Source: Actinomycetes bacterium
GTDB taxonomy: Bacteria; Actinomycetota; Actinomycetes; Mycobacteriales; Mycobacteriaceae
Direction: 5' to 3'
DNA: 64,000 bases
Assembly: GCA_023418505.1 (NCBI GenBank)
Contig: JAEZZR010000002.1
Span: forward strand, 70,346-134,345
Part shown: positions 1-8,030 of the stretch, piece by piece
How the letters are laid out: each line of letters starts with the position of its first letter
Numbering within the stretch: the stretch's first letter is position 1
Position numbers and translations under genes: made by a program
Notes under the pieces: generated by a model
Database searches by the model: none
What the model saw: only the letters and a program-made list of their open reading frames with translations
What the model was told of the DNA's origin: nothing

Positions 1-1166
1 AGCTCGCGTTCCGCGATCACCGTGCGCCGCAGAGTAACCAGGTAGACGGTCAAGATTGCCACTCCTGCCAGTGGCAGCCACCAAGTCCAACCGCCGAAGA
101 AGAAGCCAACTGCAGTAGCAATCACTACCGCCATCACCAGGATCATTACGCTGCGGCGCCGGCGATCATAGCGAGTCGCTGCGTAACGCTGTGCTGCCTC
201 TGGATCGAAGCCACCGCGACCACGGCGACGCTCGGCGAAAGCGAGATCTTCCTCGGTCAGATCATCTTCGGTGAGCTCTTCTTGCACGAAGTGATCGCGC
301 GATTGAGGCTCGGTGTCTTCGGCGAGCTCTTCGGACTGGGACTCGGGCTCGGCTACATCGTCTTCATCAGCTTCATCGTCTTCGACAATGCCCATACCCA
401 TGGCATCTTCGAGCACCAAACGTGGATCTTCTTCAACCGTGCGAGTAACTTCATCGCGACTTTGATCGGCTCGGGTCTGCGAGGCACGGTTCAAGCTAGT
501 GACGTTCTGACGACCTGCTTGCTCTGTGTCTTCCTGGTTCGAGTCTTCCTGCTCTGTGTCTTCCTGGTCCGAAGCGGTCGCAGCTTCAAGATCTGCTTCC
601 GACGATTCTTCGGCACTAGAAGCGTCAGCGCTCGCGGCTTGGTTACCTTCAGCGGCCTCAGCCTCAGCCTCATCGTCAGTGATAGCCACAATTTCACCGG
701 TAACTGGTGCATCGTCGCCGAGGTCTAGTTCCTCATCGGCATCGTTTTTACGTCCGAAAGTCCGCGCTAGGCGGCGGCGTGCCACTTCCAAGCTGGCGGT
801 CGAAGCGGATTCATCAGTGTCGTCAATCAGCACTAATTCTTGACTATCAGTGGCGTGGTCACTCTCGGGCGCAGATGGCTGAGCATTAGTTTCCTTGGCG
901 CCGTCGTCGGCAGCGTTGTCAACGAGCTCTGCATCAACGAGCTCCACGTCGTCCTGATTGTCCTCCCGCGCGCGACGCACATCGCGCTGCGAAAACGTAG
1001 GCTTGCGACGCGAACGAGTCACCTCATCGCCACCCCGGTGAAGCAGGCGCGTCTTACCCAACGCATCTGAGGTGCGGCGGATCGGCTCCCGATCACTGAC
1101 CACCAACGGAGCCAGCACAAAGAGCCAAACCACCACAAACAGCACCAGCAGCAGTGAGGTTGACAT
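1..1166 (-). CDS. glpR: GlpR/SepX-type divisome membrane protein (partial, C-terminus off the left edge)
   Basis: An open frame runs leftward from the ATG at 1166, preceded by a strong GGAGG ribosome site (about 1171-1178), and reaches the window edge without a stop (about 388 residues). It starts with one hydrophobic segment (residues 3-22), then has a very acidic, low-complexity region of about 300 residues rich in Glu/Asp, and ends with two hydrophobic segments after an Arg-rich patch. This layout and its position next to the MoeA-like gene match GlpR of Corynebacterium (SepX in Streptomyces), the membrane receptor of Glp that links FtsZ assembly to the membrane. Family assignment is by architecture and neighbourhood. 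Confidence 0.8.
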   Translation of the reverse strand, partial: MSTSLLLVLFVVVWLFVLAPLVVSDREPIRRTSDALGKTRLLHRGGDEVTRSRRKPTFSQRDVRRAREDNQDDVELVDAELVDNAADDGAKETNAQPSAPESDHATDSQELVLIDDTDESASTASLEVARRRLARTFGRKNDADEELDLGDDAPVTGEIVAITDDEAEAEAAEGNQAASADASSAEESSEADLEAATASDQEDTEQEDSNQEDTEQAGRQNVTSLNRASQTRADQSRDEVTRTVEEDPRLVLEDAMGMGIVEDDEADEDDVAEPESQSEELAEDTEPQSRDHFVQEELTEDDLTEEDLAFAERRRGRGGFDPEAAQRYAATRYDRRRRSVMILVMAVVIATAVGFFFGGWTWWLPLAGVAILTVYLVTLRRTVIAERE

Positions 1167-1283
1167 TCACGGACCTCCTACAAAAGACAACAAAAGCCAC
1201 AACAGCTAACTTTTCCCAGGGTAATGGCAATTGAAAGCGATGCGGCTAAGGCACGCCGCGGATTTCGTTGCCGTGGCCACTAA

Positions 1284-1898
1284 CTAATCGCCATGCCACG
1301 CCTCTGGTTCGGCGTAGCCTGCCTGGGTCACTCTGCCTACTACAGCAGCCGGAGCAATCGTGGACAGCAGCTGATGATCGCGCCACGCGCCATCCATGTG
1401 GAACGCCTCGCGTACCACACCCTCTAGCTGGAAACCGCAACGTCGCAACACTTCCAGAGACGCAAAATTATCCTCTCGCACGGTTGCTTCCACCCGGTGC
1501 ACACCGAGTTTCGCTGCCGCATCACACGCCAGTGCCACTGCTGCTGTAGCAATGCCTGCGCCATAGTACGGCGAGCCCACCCAATAGCCCACCCAGCACG
1601 AAGCCACGGGATACGGCCGAATCGAGCCGAGCGTGACCATGCCACGGCACTGGCCATCAACATCGATTGCGGTTACTACCGCAGTGCGGTCGCGCTCCAT
1701 GAGTTTCCATTGCCGGCGCAACCGGCGAAACTCACCTGCCGAATGCAACTCTTCCCACGATCCGTGCACCGTGGGCTCGACCCGTCGTAAAGCGTGTTCA
1801 TCTAGCAACCGCAACCGGCGCCACTGCTGATAATCACCGCGCACCAACGGCCGCAAACGCACTGCCCCGGCGGGTACGATCAAACGCTCCGAGCGCAT
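1284..1898 (-). CDS. rimJ: GNAT acetyltransferase, RimJ/RimL family
   Basis: The 204-residue protein has the GNAT fold pattern: an N-terminal RLRPL strand, a central GYWVGSPYYGAGIAT segment holding the acetyl-CoA loop, and the C-terminal signature in which N-x-S/A-S-x-x-V-L-x-x-x-G-F-x-x-E-G appears as NFASLEVLRRCGFQLEG. RimJ/RimL enzymes acetylate protein N-termini (RimJ on S5 in E. coli); the substrate here is unknown. It starts 13 bp after the moeA-like gene and is followed by glpR on the same strand, so the four genes galU to glpR are probably one operon. The stop lies in a TAGTTAG double stop. Confidence 0.85.
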   Translation of the reverse strand: MRSERLIVPAGAVRLRPLVRGDYQQWRRLRLLDEHALRRVEPTVHGSWEELHSAGEFRRLRRQWKLMERDRTAVVTAIDVDGQCRGMVTLGSIRPYPVASCWVGYWVGSPYYGAGIATAAVALACDAAAKLGVHRVEATVREDNFASLEVLRRCGFQLEGVVREAFHMDGAWRDHQLLSTIAPAAVVGRVTQAGYAEPEAWHGD

Positions 1899-1911
1899 CG
1901 CCGCAACGCTC

Positions 1912-3216
1912 TTACGCCTGGCGCGCCAGGAACAGCACCTGCACCTGATCGCCTGGGCGCACGTGCGTGACCTCGGGCTCGATCATGATGAGGCAATTCG
2001 ATTCGGTCATGCCGGCAAGTAGGTGCTGCTGCGCTGCCGATGTTCCACCCAACGGTTGTACCAGGTAATCCCCAGTTTCCCGATCGCGCATTAGCTGCCC
2101 GCGAATATAACCGCGCCGGCCAGCCACGCTATCAATCGACGCCACAACCCGAGCTTGTACTGCTTTACGACGCGGATTGCGCTTGCCCAACGCCAACCGA
2201 ATCAACGGGCGCACCATAACCTCGAAGACCACCAGCGCAGCTACTGGGTTACTAGGCAGCAAGAACACTGGGATCTTTTCTTCTCCCAGCAATCCGAAGC
2301 CTTGGACGGAACCAGGATGCATTGCCACTCGCGACACATCGATTTCGCCAATTTCTGCCAGGATGCGGCGAATCTCGTCGCCTGCTTGGCCACCGACCGC
2401 GCCGGTAATCACCAGCAACTCGCTTTTAATCAGTTGGCCTTCGATGATTTCGCGAATCCGGCGCGGCTCGCCGGCGGCAATACCCACGCGGTGCACATTG
2501 GCGCCGGCATCGCGGCCAGCAGCACTTAAGGCATACGAGTTCACATCGAATACCTGGCCAAGTCCAGGAGCACGATCAATATCCACTAGCTCCTTGCCCA
2601 CCGATAGCACTGCCATGCGTGGCCGCGGGTGCACCAACACCTTCGAGCGACCCACTGCAGCCAGCAGTCCCACATGCGAGGCATGGATGACGGTGCCAGC
2701 AGAAACTGCGACGTCGCCAGGCTGCACATCGTCACCGATCTTGCGCACAAAATCGCCCGAGCGCACCGGACGGATCGCCCGCACGCGACGGCGCTGATTG
2801 CTGCCCCCAGCCATGCGATCGGTAGCGGGATCATAGTCAGTCCAAGTCAACGGCAATACAGCATCGGCCAAGGTAGGCAGAGGCGCCCCCGTTTGTACCC
2901 GCACGGCCTGGTTCGGCTGCAAGCGCATCGGATGATGCGAACCAGCCGCTACTTCGCCAACAACCGGCAGCTCTACTTCAGAGAAGTCAGTTAAGCGCGA
3001 GCGCTCCCCTGATCGCATGGCGGCTTCGCCTGCCACATCAACGGCGCGTACGGCATAGCCATCGATAGCTGCCTGGTTAAAGCCTGGGAGCGGATTTTCC
3101 GCCAGCACATCCTCGGCACACAGCAAGCCTAAAGATTCAGAGATCGCGATCCGCACAGGATCGGGGCGAACCGCATTAGCGGTAATTACTGCTAGTTGCT
3201 CTTCTACCGATCGCAT
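1912..3216 (-). CDS. glp: Gephyrin/MoeA-like protein, probable cell-division factor Glp
   Basis: The 434-residue protein has MoeA architecture: GFNQAAIDGYAVR near residue 45, TGAPLPTLADAVLP, an MPT-binding central domain (VLSVGKELVD, then LVITGAVGGQAGDEI) and a C-terminal domain IV. The segment that reads KPGKP in catalytic MoeA reads HPGSV here, so both lysines are replaced, while the nearby Asp of the AGDE stretch is kept. This argues against, or at least weakens, a molybdenum-insertase role. The neighbouring glpR suggests it is the corynebacterial Glp that binds FtsZ and GlpR. The ATG overlaps the galU stop (ATGA), implying translational coupling. A plain MoeA remains the alternative. Confidence 0.85.
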   Translation of the reverse strand: MRSVEEQLAVITANAVRPDPVRIAISESLGLLCAEDVLAENPLPGFNQAAIDGYAVRAVDVAGEAAMRSGERSRLTDFSEVELPVVGEVAAGSHHPMRLQPNQAVRVQTGAPLPTLADAVLPLTWTDYDPATDRMAGGSNQRRRVRAIRPVRSGDFVRKIGDDVQPGDVAVSAGTVIHASHVGLLAAVGRSKVLVHPRPRMAVLSVGKELVDIDRAPGLGQVFDVNSYALSAAGRDAGANVHRVGIAAGEPRRIREIIEGQLIKSELLVITGAVGGQAGDEIRRILAEIGEIDVSRVAMHPGSVQGFGLLGEEKIPVFLLPSNPVAALVVFEVMVRPLIRLALGKRNPRRKAVQARVVASIDSVAGRRGYIRGQLMRDRETGDYLVQPLGGTSAAQQHLLAGMTESNCLIMIEPEVTHVRPGDQVQVLFLARQA

Positions 3217-4169
3217 CAGTCCGCCTTCAACCGTTCTGTGAGATAGTTACGCAACCCCGGACCATAATCCGGATCCTGCAGCGCAAAATCTACACACGCA
3301 CGGATAAAGCCACCAGGATTGCCCAAATCATGTCGGTGCCCATGATGCACCACAATGTGGACTGGGTGGCCTTCTTGAATCAGCAGTTCGATAGCGTCGG
3401 TGAGCTGGTACTCGCCACCTTTGCCACGCGGAATGCGTCGTAAAGCATCAAAAATGGCGCGATCCAAAAGGTAGCGCCCGGTAGCAACAAAGTTCGATGG
3501 TGCTTCGCTAATCGCAGGCTTTTCCACCATGCCCCGCACCGCTTTGACCTCTGCGCCTACGGCTTCGGAAATATCGGCCTCAGGGGCTTCAATATCGAAC
3601 ACGCCGTAATTAGAGACCTCTTCATCAGGCAGCTCCAGCGCACACAACACCGAGCCACCAAATTCACGACGTACCTGCGCCATCTTGTCCATCACACCCA
3701 CAGGTAGGACTAGATCGTCTGGGAGCATGACAGCCACGGCGGTTTCGTCGTCGTCAAGCAAAGGCTCTGCCACTAACACCGCATGGCCAAGACCAAGCGG
3801 AGTTTCCTGTACCACCGACTTGACGTCGATAAGCTCCGGCGCACGACGCACCTTCGCCGCAATCGCGTCCTTCCCGCGCTGGGTGAGCAACTCCTCCAAA
3901 TCACGACGCGGCACGAAATGCCCCAGCACCCCGTCCTTCTGCGGCGCAGTTACCACTGCCAGGCGCGCAGCACCCGCACTAGCTGCCTCTGCGGCGATGA
4001 TCTCGATACCCGGCGTATCTACTACCGGCAACAATTCCTTCGGCACAGTTTTCGTAGCCGGCAAGAAACGCGTACCCATACCCGCAGCAGGCACAATCAC
4101 CGTACGCAGACGAAAACCATCCGTGCCATCAGCAGAGAAATGAGCAGAGGAATCGGTAGTAGAGGTCAT
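3216..4169 (-). CDS. galU: UTP-glucose-1-phosphate uridylyltransferase
   Basis: GalU makes UDP-glucose from UTP and glucose-1-phosphate, feeding trehalose, glycogen and cell-wall sugar synthesis. The 317-residue product (start ATG at 4169) shows the nucleotidyltransferase loop VPAAGMGTRFLPATKTVPKE with the Pro-Lys-Glu that follows, VVDTPGIEII, a VMLPDDLVL metal-binding segment, VEKPAISEAPSN and GGEYQLTDAI, all typical of bacterial GalU. A longer in-frame extension upstream to 4676 lies over the divergent folate gene and is not credible. The 3' end overlaps the glp start by ATGA. It is divergent from the cyclo-ligase gene with a 69-bp gap. Confidence 0.95.
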   Translation of the reverse strand: MTSTTDSSAHFSADGTDGFRLRTVIVPAAGMGTRFLPATKTVPKELLPVVDTPGIEIIAAEAASAGAARLAVVTAPQKDGVLGHFVPRRDLEELLTQRGKDAIAAKVRRAPELIDVKSVVQETPLGLGHAVLVAEPLLDDDETAVAVMLPDDLVLPVGVMDKMAQVRREFGGSVLCALELPDEEVSNYGVFDIEAPEADISEAVGAEVKAVRGMVEKPAISEAPSNFVATGRYLLDRAIFDALRRIPRGKGGEYQLTDAIELLIQEGHPVHIVVHHGHRHDLGNPGGFIRACVDFALQDPDYGPGLRNYLTERLKAD

Positions 4170-4238
4170 AGCCACACGATACCTATCAGACCTACGAAAC
4201 GGCTTGAGGCGTGCGCAGATTCGGGTAACTTGTATCTC

Positions 4239-5117
4239 ATGGCCACTGAGAAGAATGAATTGCGGGCAGCTACGGCCACCCAACGCGCGAATTACTCTCT
4301 GTCGATGCGGGTTCGCTCGGACGTGTTCTTGTTTATCAACGTCATTACCTGGATTCATTCTCGGCTTAGCGACGCTTCCGGTTACAGCCCAGCTTCCCGA
4401 AATGCAGTTGCTCACGACGATGGAGCTGCCGACGAAACTCCCGTCGCAGAGACCACCATCGATGAACTGGGCAATCGCCTGGAAACACTGCGCAGTTTCG
4501 ATAAGCCACTGGTAGTGGCAGCCTATGTTCCGGCCGAGGACGAGCCCGGCGCGGCGTTGAAGCTCGAAGTTATTGACCGCATCATCGCGAATAAGGGCGC
4601 GGCGAAGGCGGTGCCGGAGCGGGGTCAGCAGGCAGCGTCTGATCGGGATGAGCACCATGCTTCCGTGCCCGACCACCTGCGCAGTGCTTTTATTGAAGCT
4701 CTCGACGCATTCCTACCGGAGGGCTCCACGATTTTGCTACCCCAGTGCCCACCGGGGCCGGCAGCGCCGTTGCACTGGGCCCAATACGAAGGTGTGGGCT
4801 CGTTGCGCGTCGGCCGCTACGGCCTGCTGGAGCCCATCGGCCAGAATCTAGGCGCCGAAGCGGCAAACTCTGCTGATCTGGTGCTGGTTCCGGGTCTGGC
4901 AGGCGATCGTCACGGCAATCGTCTGGGCCGCGGTGAAGGCTACTTCGATCGTTCCATGGAGATCTTTACCTCTGAAGTGGCAGATCGTATCGTGCCTACC
5001 CGTACTGCTTTACTGTTATTCCCCGATGAGCTTTACGACGCTATTGCCGTAGAAGAACACGACCTACCGGTAGATACGATCATCACCTCGAAGGAAATCC
5101 TGGAAATTCCTGCCTAA
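4239..5117 (+). CDS. 5-formyltetrahydrofolate cyclo-ligase (enlarged)
   Basis: The enzyme converts 5-formyl-THF to 5,10-methenyl-THF using ATP. The C-terminal half carries the family motif LVPGLAGDRHGNRLGRGEGYFDR-like (positions near residue 213-235), including GxGYFDR, and the nucleotide-binding YGLLEP stretch. At 292 residues it is about 100 residues longer than the usual 180-200. The extra length is two polar, low-complexity insertions, near residues 50-70 and 125-145, between conserved blocks. Start ATG 4239 is chosen because the N-terminal KNELR motif follows directly; frames further upstream overlap galU. The last codons and stop are repeated just after the stop (5105-5116 and 5123-5134). 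Confidence 0.85.
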   Translation: MATEKNELRAATATQRANYSLSMRVRSDVFLFINVITWIHSRLSDASGYSPASRNAVAHDDGAADETPVAETTIDELGNRLETLRSFDKPLVVAAYVPAEDEPGAALKLEVIDRIIANKGAAKAVPERGQQAASDRDEHHASVPDHLRSAFIEALDAFLPEGSTILLPQCPPGPAAPLHWAQYEGVGSLRVGRYGLLEPIGQNLGAEAANSADLVLVPGLAGDRHGNRLGRGEGYFDRSMEIFTSEVADRIVPTRTALLLFPDELYDAIAVEEHDLPVDTIITSKEILEIPA

Positions 5118-5134
5118 TTTTTAATTCCTGCCTA
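5105..5134 (+). repeat. Stop-codon duplication after the cyclo-ligase gene
   Basis: The 12-mer AATTCCTGCCTA occurs at 5105-5116 and again at 5123-5134. The first copy contains the gene's TAA stop and the second gives an in-frame TAG 18 bp later, so the gene has a backup stop made from its own 3' end. Confidence 0.85.
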
Positions 5135-5238
5135 GTTGTGGCGAACCGAACTGGGTGAAGCTACGTCTGTCTTTTGTAACGATGCAGGCGTATCTGCGGG
5201 TTGCAGATCTTTTATAAGGGCGGGAGCGATCATTTCCA

Positions 5239-5868
5239 GTGGTGTTTTCCAGGGCTATTCCAGAGGTATCGCCATACCGAATTCGGTTTTTCTTGCGGCG
5301 CAGGTGGCGCCATCTGGCCGCCATCGCTTTAGTGGTGCTGGCCATCATTGTGGCAATTCAAGATGCCACCGGAGCTACGAAGGGTGCGGTACCGGTTGTG
5401 GTAGCTACGAAGAATATTGATGCTGGGGTAGGCATCACCGAAGCTGATGTTGCTATCAGGCATCTCCCCCGCGAATACGCCACAGAAACGGCGCTGAGCG
5501 AGGTGGCTGCAGTAGTTGGCAAACGCGCCGCAGTGCCAATTACCACTGGTGAGGCACTTACTTCCCACCGGATCATTGATTCTGAATTGGCAGCTGCGGT
5601 CACGGGCGATGCCGAAGCTAGCATCGTGGCAATTACCCCGTCAGATGGCGGCTTATTACCGGTACTGAACGCCGGCGATCGCGTTGACATTATTCGAAGT
5701 GGCGATGATCACCTCACTCCGATTCCCGTTGCCACCGATACCCGGGTACTATTCGCTGATACCGACAGTGGCGTGGTTTATTTGGCCGCACAACCGCATG
5801 TTGCGGTACTTTTGGCTGCCAGTTCAATCGAAATACCGCTAACTTTGGTGATGGCTGCACGCCACTAG
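5239..5868 (+). CDS. SAF-domain (CpaB-like) membrane-anchored protein
   Basis: A 209-residue protein with a basic N-terminus (FFLRRRWRH), one transmembrane segment (about residues 27-42, AIALVVLAIIVAI) and an extracytoplasmic SAF domain with the pattern VVVATKNIDAGVGITEADV, then LP and a VGKRAAVPITTGEAL segment. This matches the conserved corynebacterial proteins annotated as SAF or Flp-pilus CpaB-like; no pilus genes are nearby, so a pilus role is not supported. A GTG start at 5239 with GGGAG about 10 bp upstream is used. It lies between folD-type folate metabolism and mscL on the same strand. Confidence 0.75.
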   Translation: MVFSRAIPEVSPYRIRFFLRRRWRHLAAIALVVLAIIVAIQDATGATKGAVPVVVATKNIDAGVGITEADVAIRHLPREYATETALSEVAAVVGKRAAVPITTGEALTSHRIIDSELAAAVTGDAEASIVAITPSDGGLLPVLNAGDRVDIIRSGDDHLTPIPVATDTRVLFADTDSGVVYLAAQPHVAVLLAASSIEIPLTLVMAARH

Positions 5869-5906
5869 AGTTTTCACACGATTTTTATTTCAAAAAGGAA
5901 GACACC

Positions 5907-6320
5907 ATGCTTAAGGGCTTTAAAGATTTCATCCTGCGCGGCAACGTCATCGACTTGGCAGTTGGTGTGGTCATCGGTGCTGCATTCACCTCTATCGTCA
6001 GCGCCTTCACCGACAACCTGCTACAGCCACTGATTAACTCCATCGGCGGCGCCGAAGTAGAAGGCCTAGGTTTCCGCATTCTGTCCGACAACCCAGCAAC
6101 CTACTTGGACTTCGCAGCTGTTATCACCGCGGTAATCAACTTCCTGTTGGTCGCTGCCGTGGTCTACTTCGTAGTGGTCATGCCAATGAACAAGTTCAAC
6201 GAAATGCGTGAAGCTCGCATCGAAACCGCTGCCGAGCCAGAGGTCACCGAAGCTGATCTGCTCACCGAGATCCGCGACCTACTAAAGGAAAACAACGCCA
6301 ACAACGGCACTAAGCAATAA
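5907..6320 (+). CDS. mscL: Large-conductance mechanosensitive channel MscL
   Basis: MscL is a pentameric inner-membrane channel that opens on hypo-osmotic shock; in Corynebacterium a related small-conductance channel exports glutamate. The 137-residue product begins MLKGFKDFILRGNVIDLAVG, the amphipathic N-helix and first transmembrane helix with the family's hallmark, followed by a periplasmic loop and a second helix (residues 70-95), and ends in an acidic/charged C-terminal helix. AAAAGGAAG lies 7 bp before the ATG. The end of the gene forms a 17-bp tandem duplication with the convergent SDR gene. Confidence 0.95.
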   Translation: MLKGFKDFILRGNVIDLAVGVVIGAAFTSIVSAFTDNLLQPLINSIGGAEVEGLGFRILSDNPATYLDFAAVITAVINFLLVAAVVYFVVVMPMNKFNEMREARIETAAEPEVTEADLLTEIRDLLKENNANNGTKQ

Positions 6321-6340
6321 AGCGCACTAAGCGATAAAGC
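6307..6340. repeat. 17-bp tandem duplication across the mscL/SDR convergent ends
   Basis: Two adjacent 17-bp copies (6307-6323 and 6324-6340), starting GCACTAAGC, differ by one base. Between them they hold the TAA stop of mscL (6318-6320) and, on the other strand, the TAG stop of the SDR gene (6327-6329), each with a second copy in the partner repeat. Confidence 0.85.
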
Positions 6341-7091
6341 GCATCACTACCTTCACTACCTGGTCTGGTGCTAGACGGCGGCTAAACCGCAGAGCTTTCT
6401 CCACTAAGGAAACTCCGAAGTGAATCTGCTGTTTACGCCACGGATTCTTCGTAGTTACGCTACGCCAGACCTGGGTAGCTACCTCTTCGGGTGTGATGTT
6501 CACACCCAACTTATCGATACTGCGGGCATCGGCTTCCGCAAGCTTTGTATCGGTCCATAATGGCGCCACAGTGGTAACGCGGATCTTATCCTTGCGCCAC
6601 TCTTGGCCCAGGCCTTCGGTCAAACCTTCCACATAGAACTTTGTTGCCGAGTAGACGGTGATATCTGGTTGGCCGAAAATAGCCGACGCACTACTGATGT
6701 TCACCAGATGGCCACCACCACGTAGGTACCGGTGGCCATACCGGGCGCCAAAGGTGACGCCCAAAGCATTAACGTCGAGGATCTTGCGAATCCGATTCGG
6801 ATCTTCTTCGGCTACCGGACCGCTAATGATGATGCCGGCGTTATTGTCCAGCACATCAATATGCCCACCAACTTTGCTGGCAAATTCGGCCAGTGCCTCT
6901 TGCCACGAATTCTCGTCCGTGACATCCAAGTATCCCGTATGAACACGGGACTGCTGTGCTGGTGGCAGGTTATCTGCCCACTCCACTTCGGCGAGATCGT
7001 AAGCGCCTACCGTCCAGCCTTCGGAAAGAAACTTCCACGCAGTAGCTTTACCGATTCCGGACGCTGCGCCTGTAATGAAAATTGACTTCAT
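6327..7091 (-). CDS. Short-chain dehydrogenase/reductase (SDR family)
   Basis: A 254-residue classical SDR: Rossmann motif TGAASGIGK (residues 7-15), NNAGI near residue 84, the catalytic Ser of ISSAS and YSATK (Tyr-x-x-x-Lys) near 147-151. Start ATG at 7091 gives the usual MKSIFITGAASG start; 13 further residues upstream are possible but are unlike the family. The substrate cannot be inferred. It converges on mscL and is separated from the downstream genes by about 85 bp. Confidence 0.9.
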   Translation of the reverse strand: MKSIFITGAASGIGKATAWKFLSEGWTVGAYDLAEVEWADNLPPAQQSRVHTGYLDVTDENSWQEALAEFASKVGGHIDVLDNNAGIIISGPVAEEDPNRIRKILDVNALGVTFGARYGHRYLRGGGHLVNISSASAIFGQPDITVYSATKFYVEGLTEGLGQEWRKDKIRVTTVAPLWTDTKLAEADARSIDKLGVNITPEEVATQVWRSVTTKNPWRKQQIHFGVSLVEKALRFSRRLAPDQVVKVVMRFIA

Positions 7092-7176
7092 GCACCACAG
7101 GCTACCCCGCAGCTGCATAAATTTGTTCAATTACAGAAAATCTTTAGTGGCAGATTTAAAGCGGACACCCCACCAA

Positions 7177-7488
7177 TTAGTCCCGCCAATGCGGTGGCCG
7201 TTGTTCTTGCCAGAATTCCTCGTCAAAGCCGAAGCCACCTGCATCCGAACCATGCGCCCAACGCCGCTGCGCCTGCTGCCGCTGCGCATTCATATAGCGC
7301 TCAGCGCTCTCCCGGCGCTGCTGCTCCTGCGATTTCGGTCGCGCCCCTGCTCGACGACGTACGCGCCGGGCGCCTCGGCGGTCCTGCCTCTCCGCCGCGC
7401 CGTCGTTAGACTTGCCAGCAGTCAAGATCTTGAATGATGTGGTGAGCCAAAGGGCCAAGCGTTGCCATACCGTCGCGCACTGCCGCAC
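7177..7488 (-). CDS. Small basic protein of unknown function
   Basis: An open frame of up to 103 residues, rich in Arg/Gln (RRGARRVRRRAGARPKS), ending in an acidic-aromatic tail with GFGFDEEFWQEQRPPHW. The tail composition looks selected rather than random and comparable small proteins lie beside mog in relatives. The start is uncertain: the first ATG (7488) would overlap the mog coding end by 83 bp, and a TTG at 7425 is an alternative overlapping by only 20 bp. No known domain is recognised. Just past the stop, ATTGGCGGG recurs as ATTGGTGGG. Confidence 0.55.
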   Translation of the reverse strand: MRQCATVWQRLALWLTTSFKILTAGKSNDGAAERQDRRGARRVRRRAGARPKSQEQQRRESAERYMNAQRQQAQRRWAHGSDAGGFGFDEEFWQEQRPPHWRD

Positions 7489-7954
7489 GAGTGCGAGCTA
7501 GGTTGACGATCACCGTCTGCCCAGATACCCCTGCCATACCCCGCGATAGTCCTGCTTCGGGGGAACCAGCTGCCAACCCAGAGGCACGCAGTGCTTGTTC
7601 CAAACCCATCAGCCGTTTGTCAAGCACCTTCTTGGTGGCCTCAGGCGTTGCATCACGCGGTCCCACACCAGTGCCACCAACTACCAGCACCAGGTCAGCG
7701 CCACCGACCACAGCGGTTTCCAAAGCTTGTCGGATCTTGCGCTTTACCAAAGGGGTAGAGACTACTGCGTCAACAGTGAAGTTATCTTCTTCTAGCAGCT
7801 CGATTAGTAGGCGCTGATAGCTTTCGTCATCATCATTGTTATCGCCTACCAACACCACCATGGCGCTACGCGGTAGTTGGTCGCTGGAGTGCTTTTCAAT
7901 CTCAGCGAGTTCTCCTGGGTCGGGTTCCTGAAAAATTACTGTTTGGGCATTCAC
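7406..7954 (-). CDS. mog: Molybdopterin adenylyltransferase-like protein (MoaB/Mog family)
   Basis: The 182-residue protein has the MoaB/Mog fold: VVLVGDNNDDDES near residue 33, DLVLVVGGTGVGPRDATPEAT near residue 88 (the GGTG-x-x-x-RD-x-TPEA signature that binds molybdopterin) and a C-terminal HHIIQDLDCW. Family members adenylate molybdopterin before metal insertion. Its place between htrA and mscL matches Mycobacterium moaB2 beside pepD and mscL. An N-terminal extension of about 25 residues is unusual for MoaB. Confidence 0.9.
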   Translation of the reverse strand: MNAQTVIFQEPDPGELAEIEKHSSDQLPRSAMVVLVGDNNDDDESYQRLLIELLEEDNFTVDAVVSTPLVKRKIRQALETAVVGGADLVLVVGGTGVGPRDATPEATKKVLDKRLMGLEQALRASGLAAGSPEAGLSRGMAGVSGQTVIVNLARTRAAVRDGMATLGPLAHHIIQDLDCWQV

Positions 7955-7969
7955 CAGTGGCTCGACTTT

Positions 7970-8030
7970 CTAATTGGCGGTGTCTATTTGGCAGTATCTG
8001 ATTGGCAGCTAATTGGAAGCTAGTTGGCAG
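7970..8030 (-). repeat. Five degenerate 11-bp copies starting at the htrA stop codon
   Basis: Copies of CTRATTGGCAG lie at 7970-7980, 7984-7994, 7998-8008, 8009-8019 and 8020-8030 (plus-strand sense), spaced 14, 14, 11 and 11 bp. The copy at 8020 contains the TAG stop of htrA; three of the other four also read TAG on the minus strand. They fill most of the htrA-mog gap. Confidence 0.8.

Noticed and set aside
282..728. Plus-strand frames over 282-843
   Set aside because: They are shadows of glpR's acidic region on the opposite strand.
3216..4676. Longer galU frame starting at 4676
   Set aside because: The first 169 residues overlap the divergent cyclo-ligase gene and have no GalU similarity; ATG 4169 fits the family.
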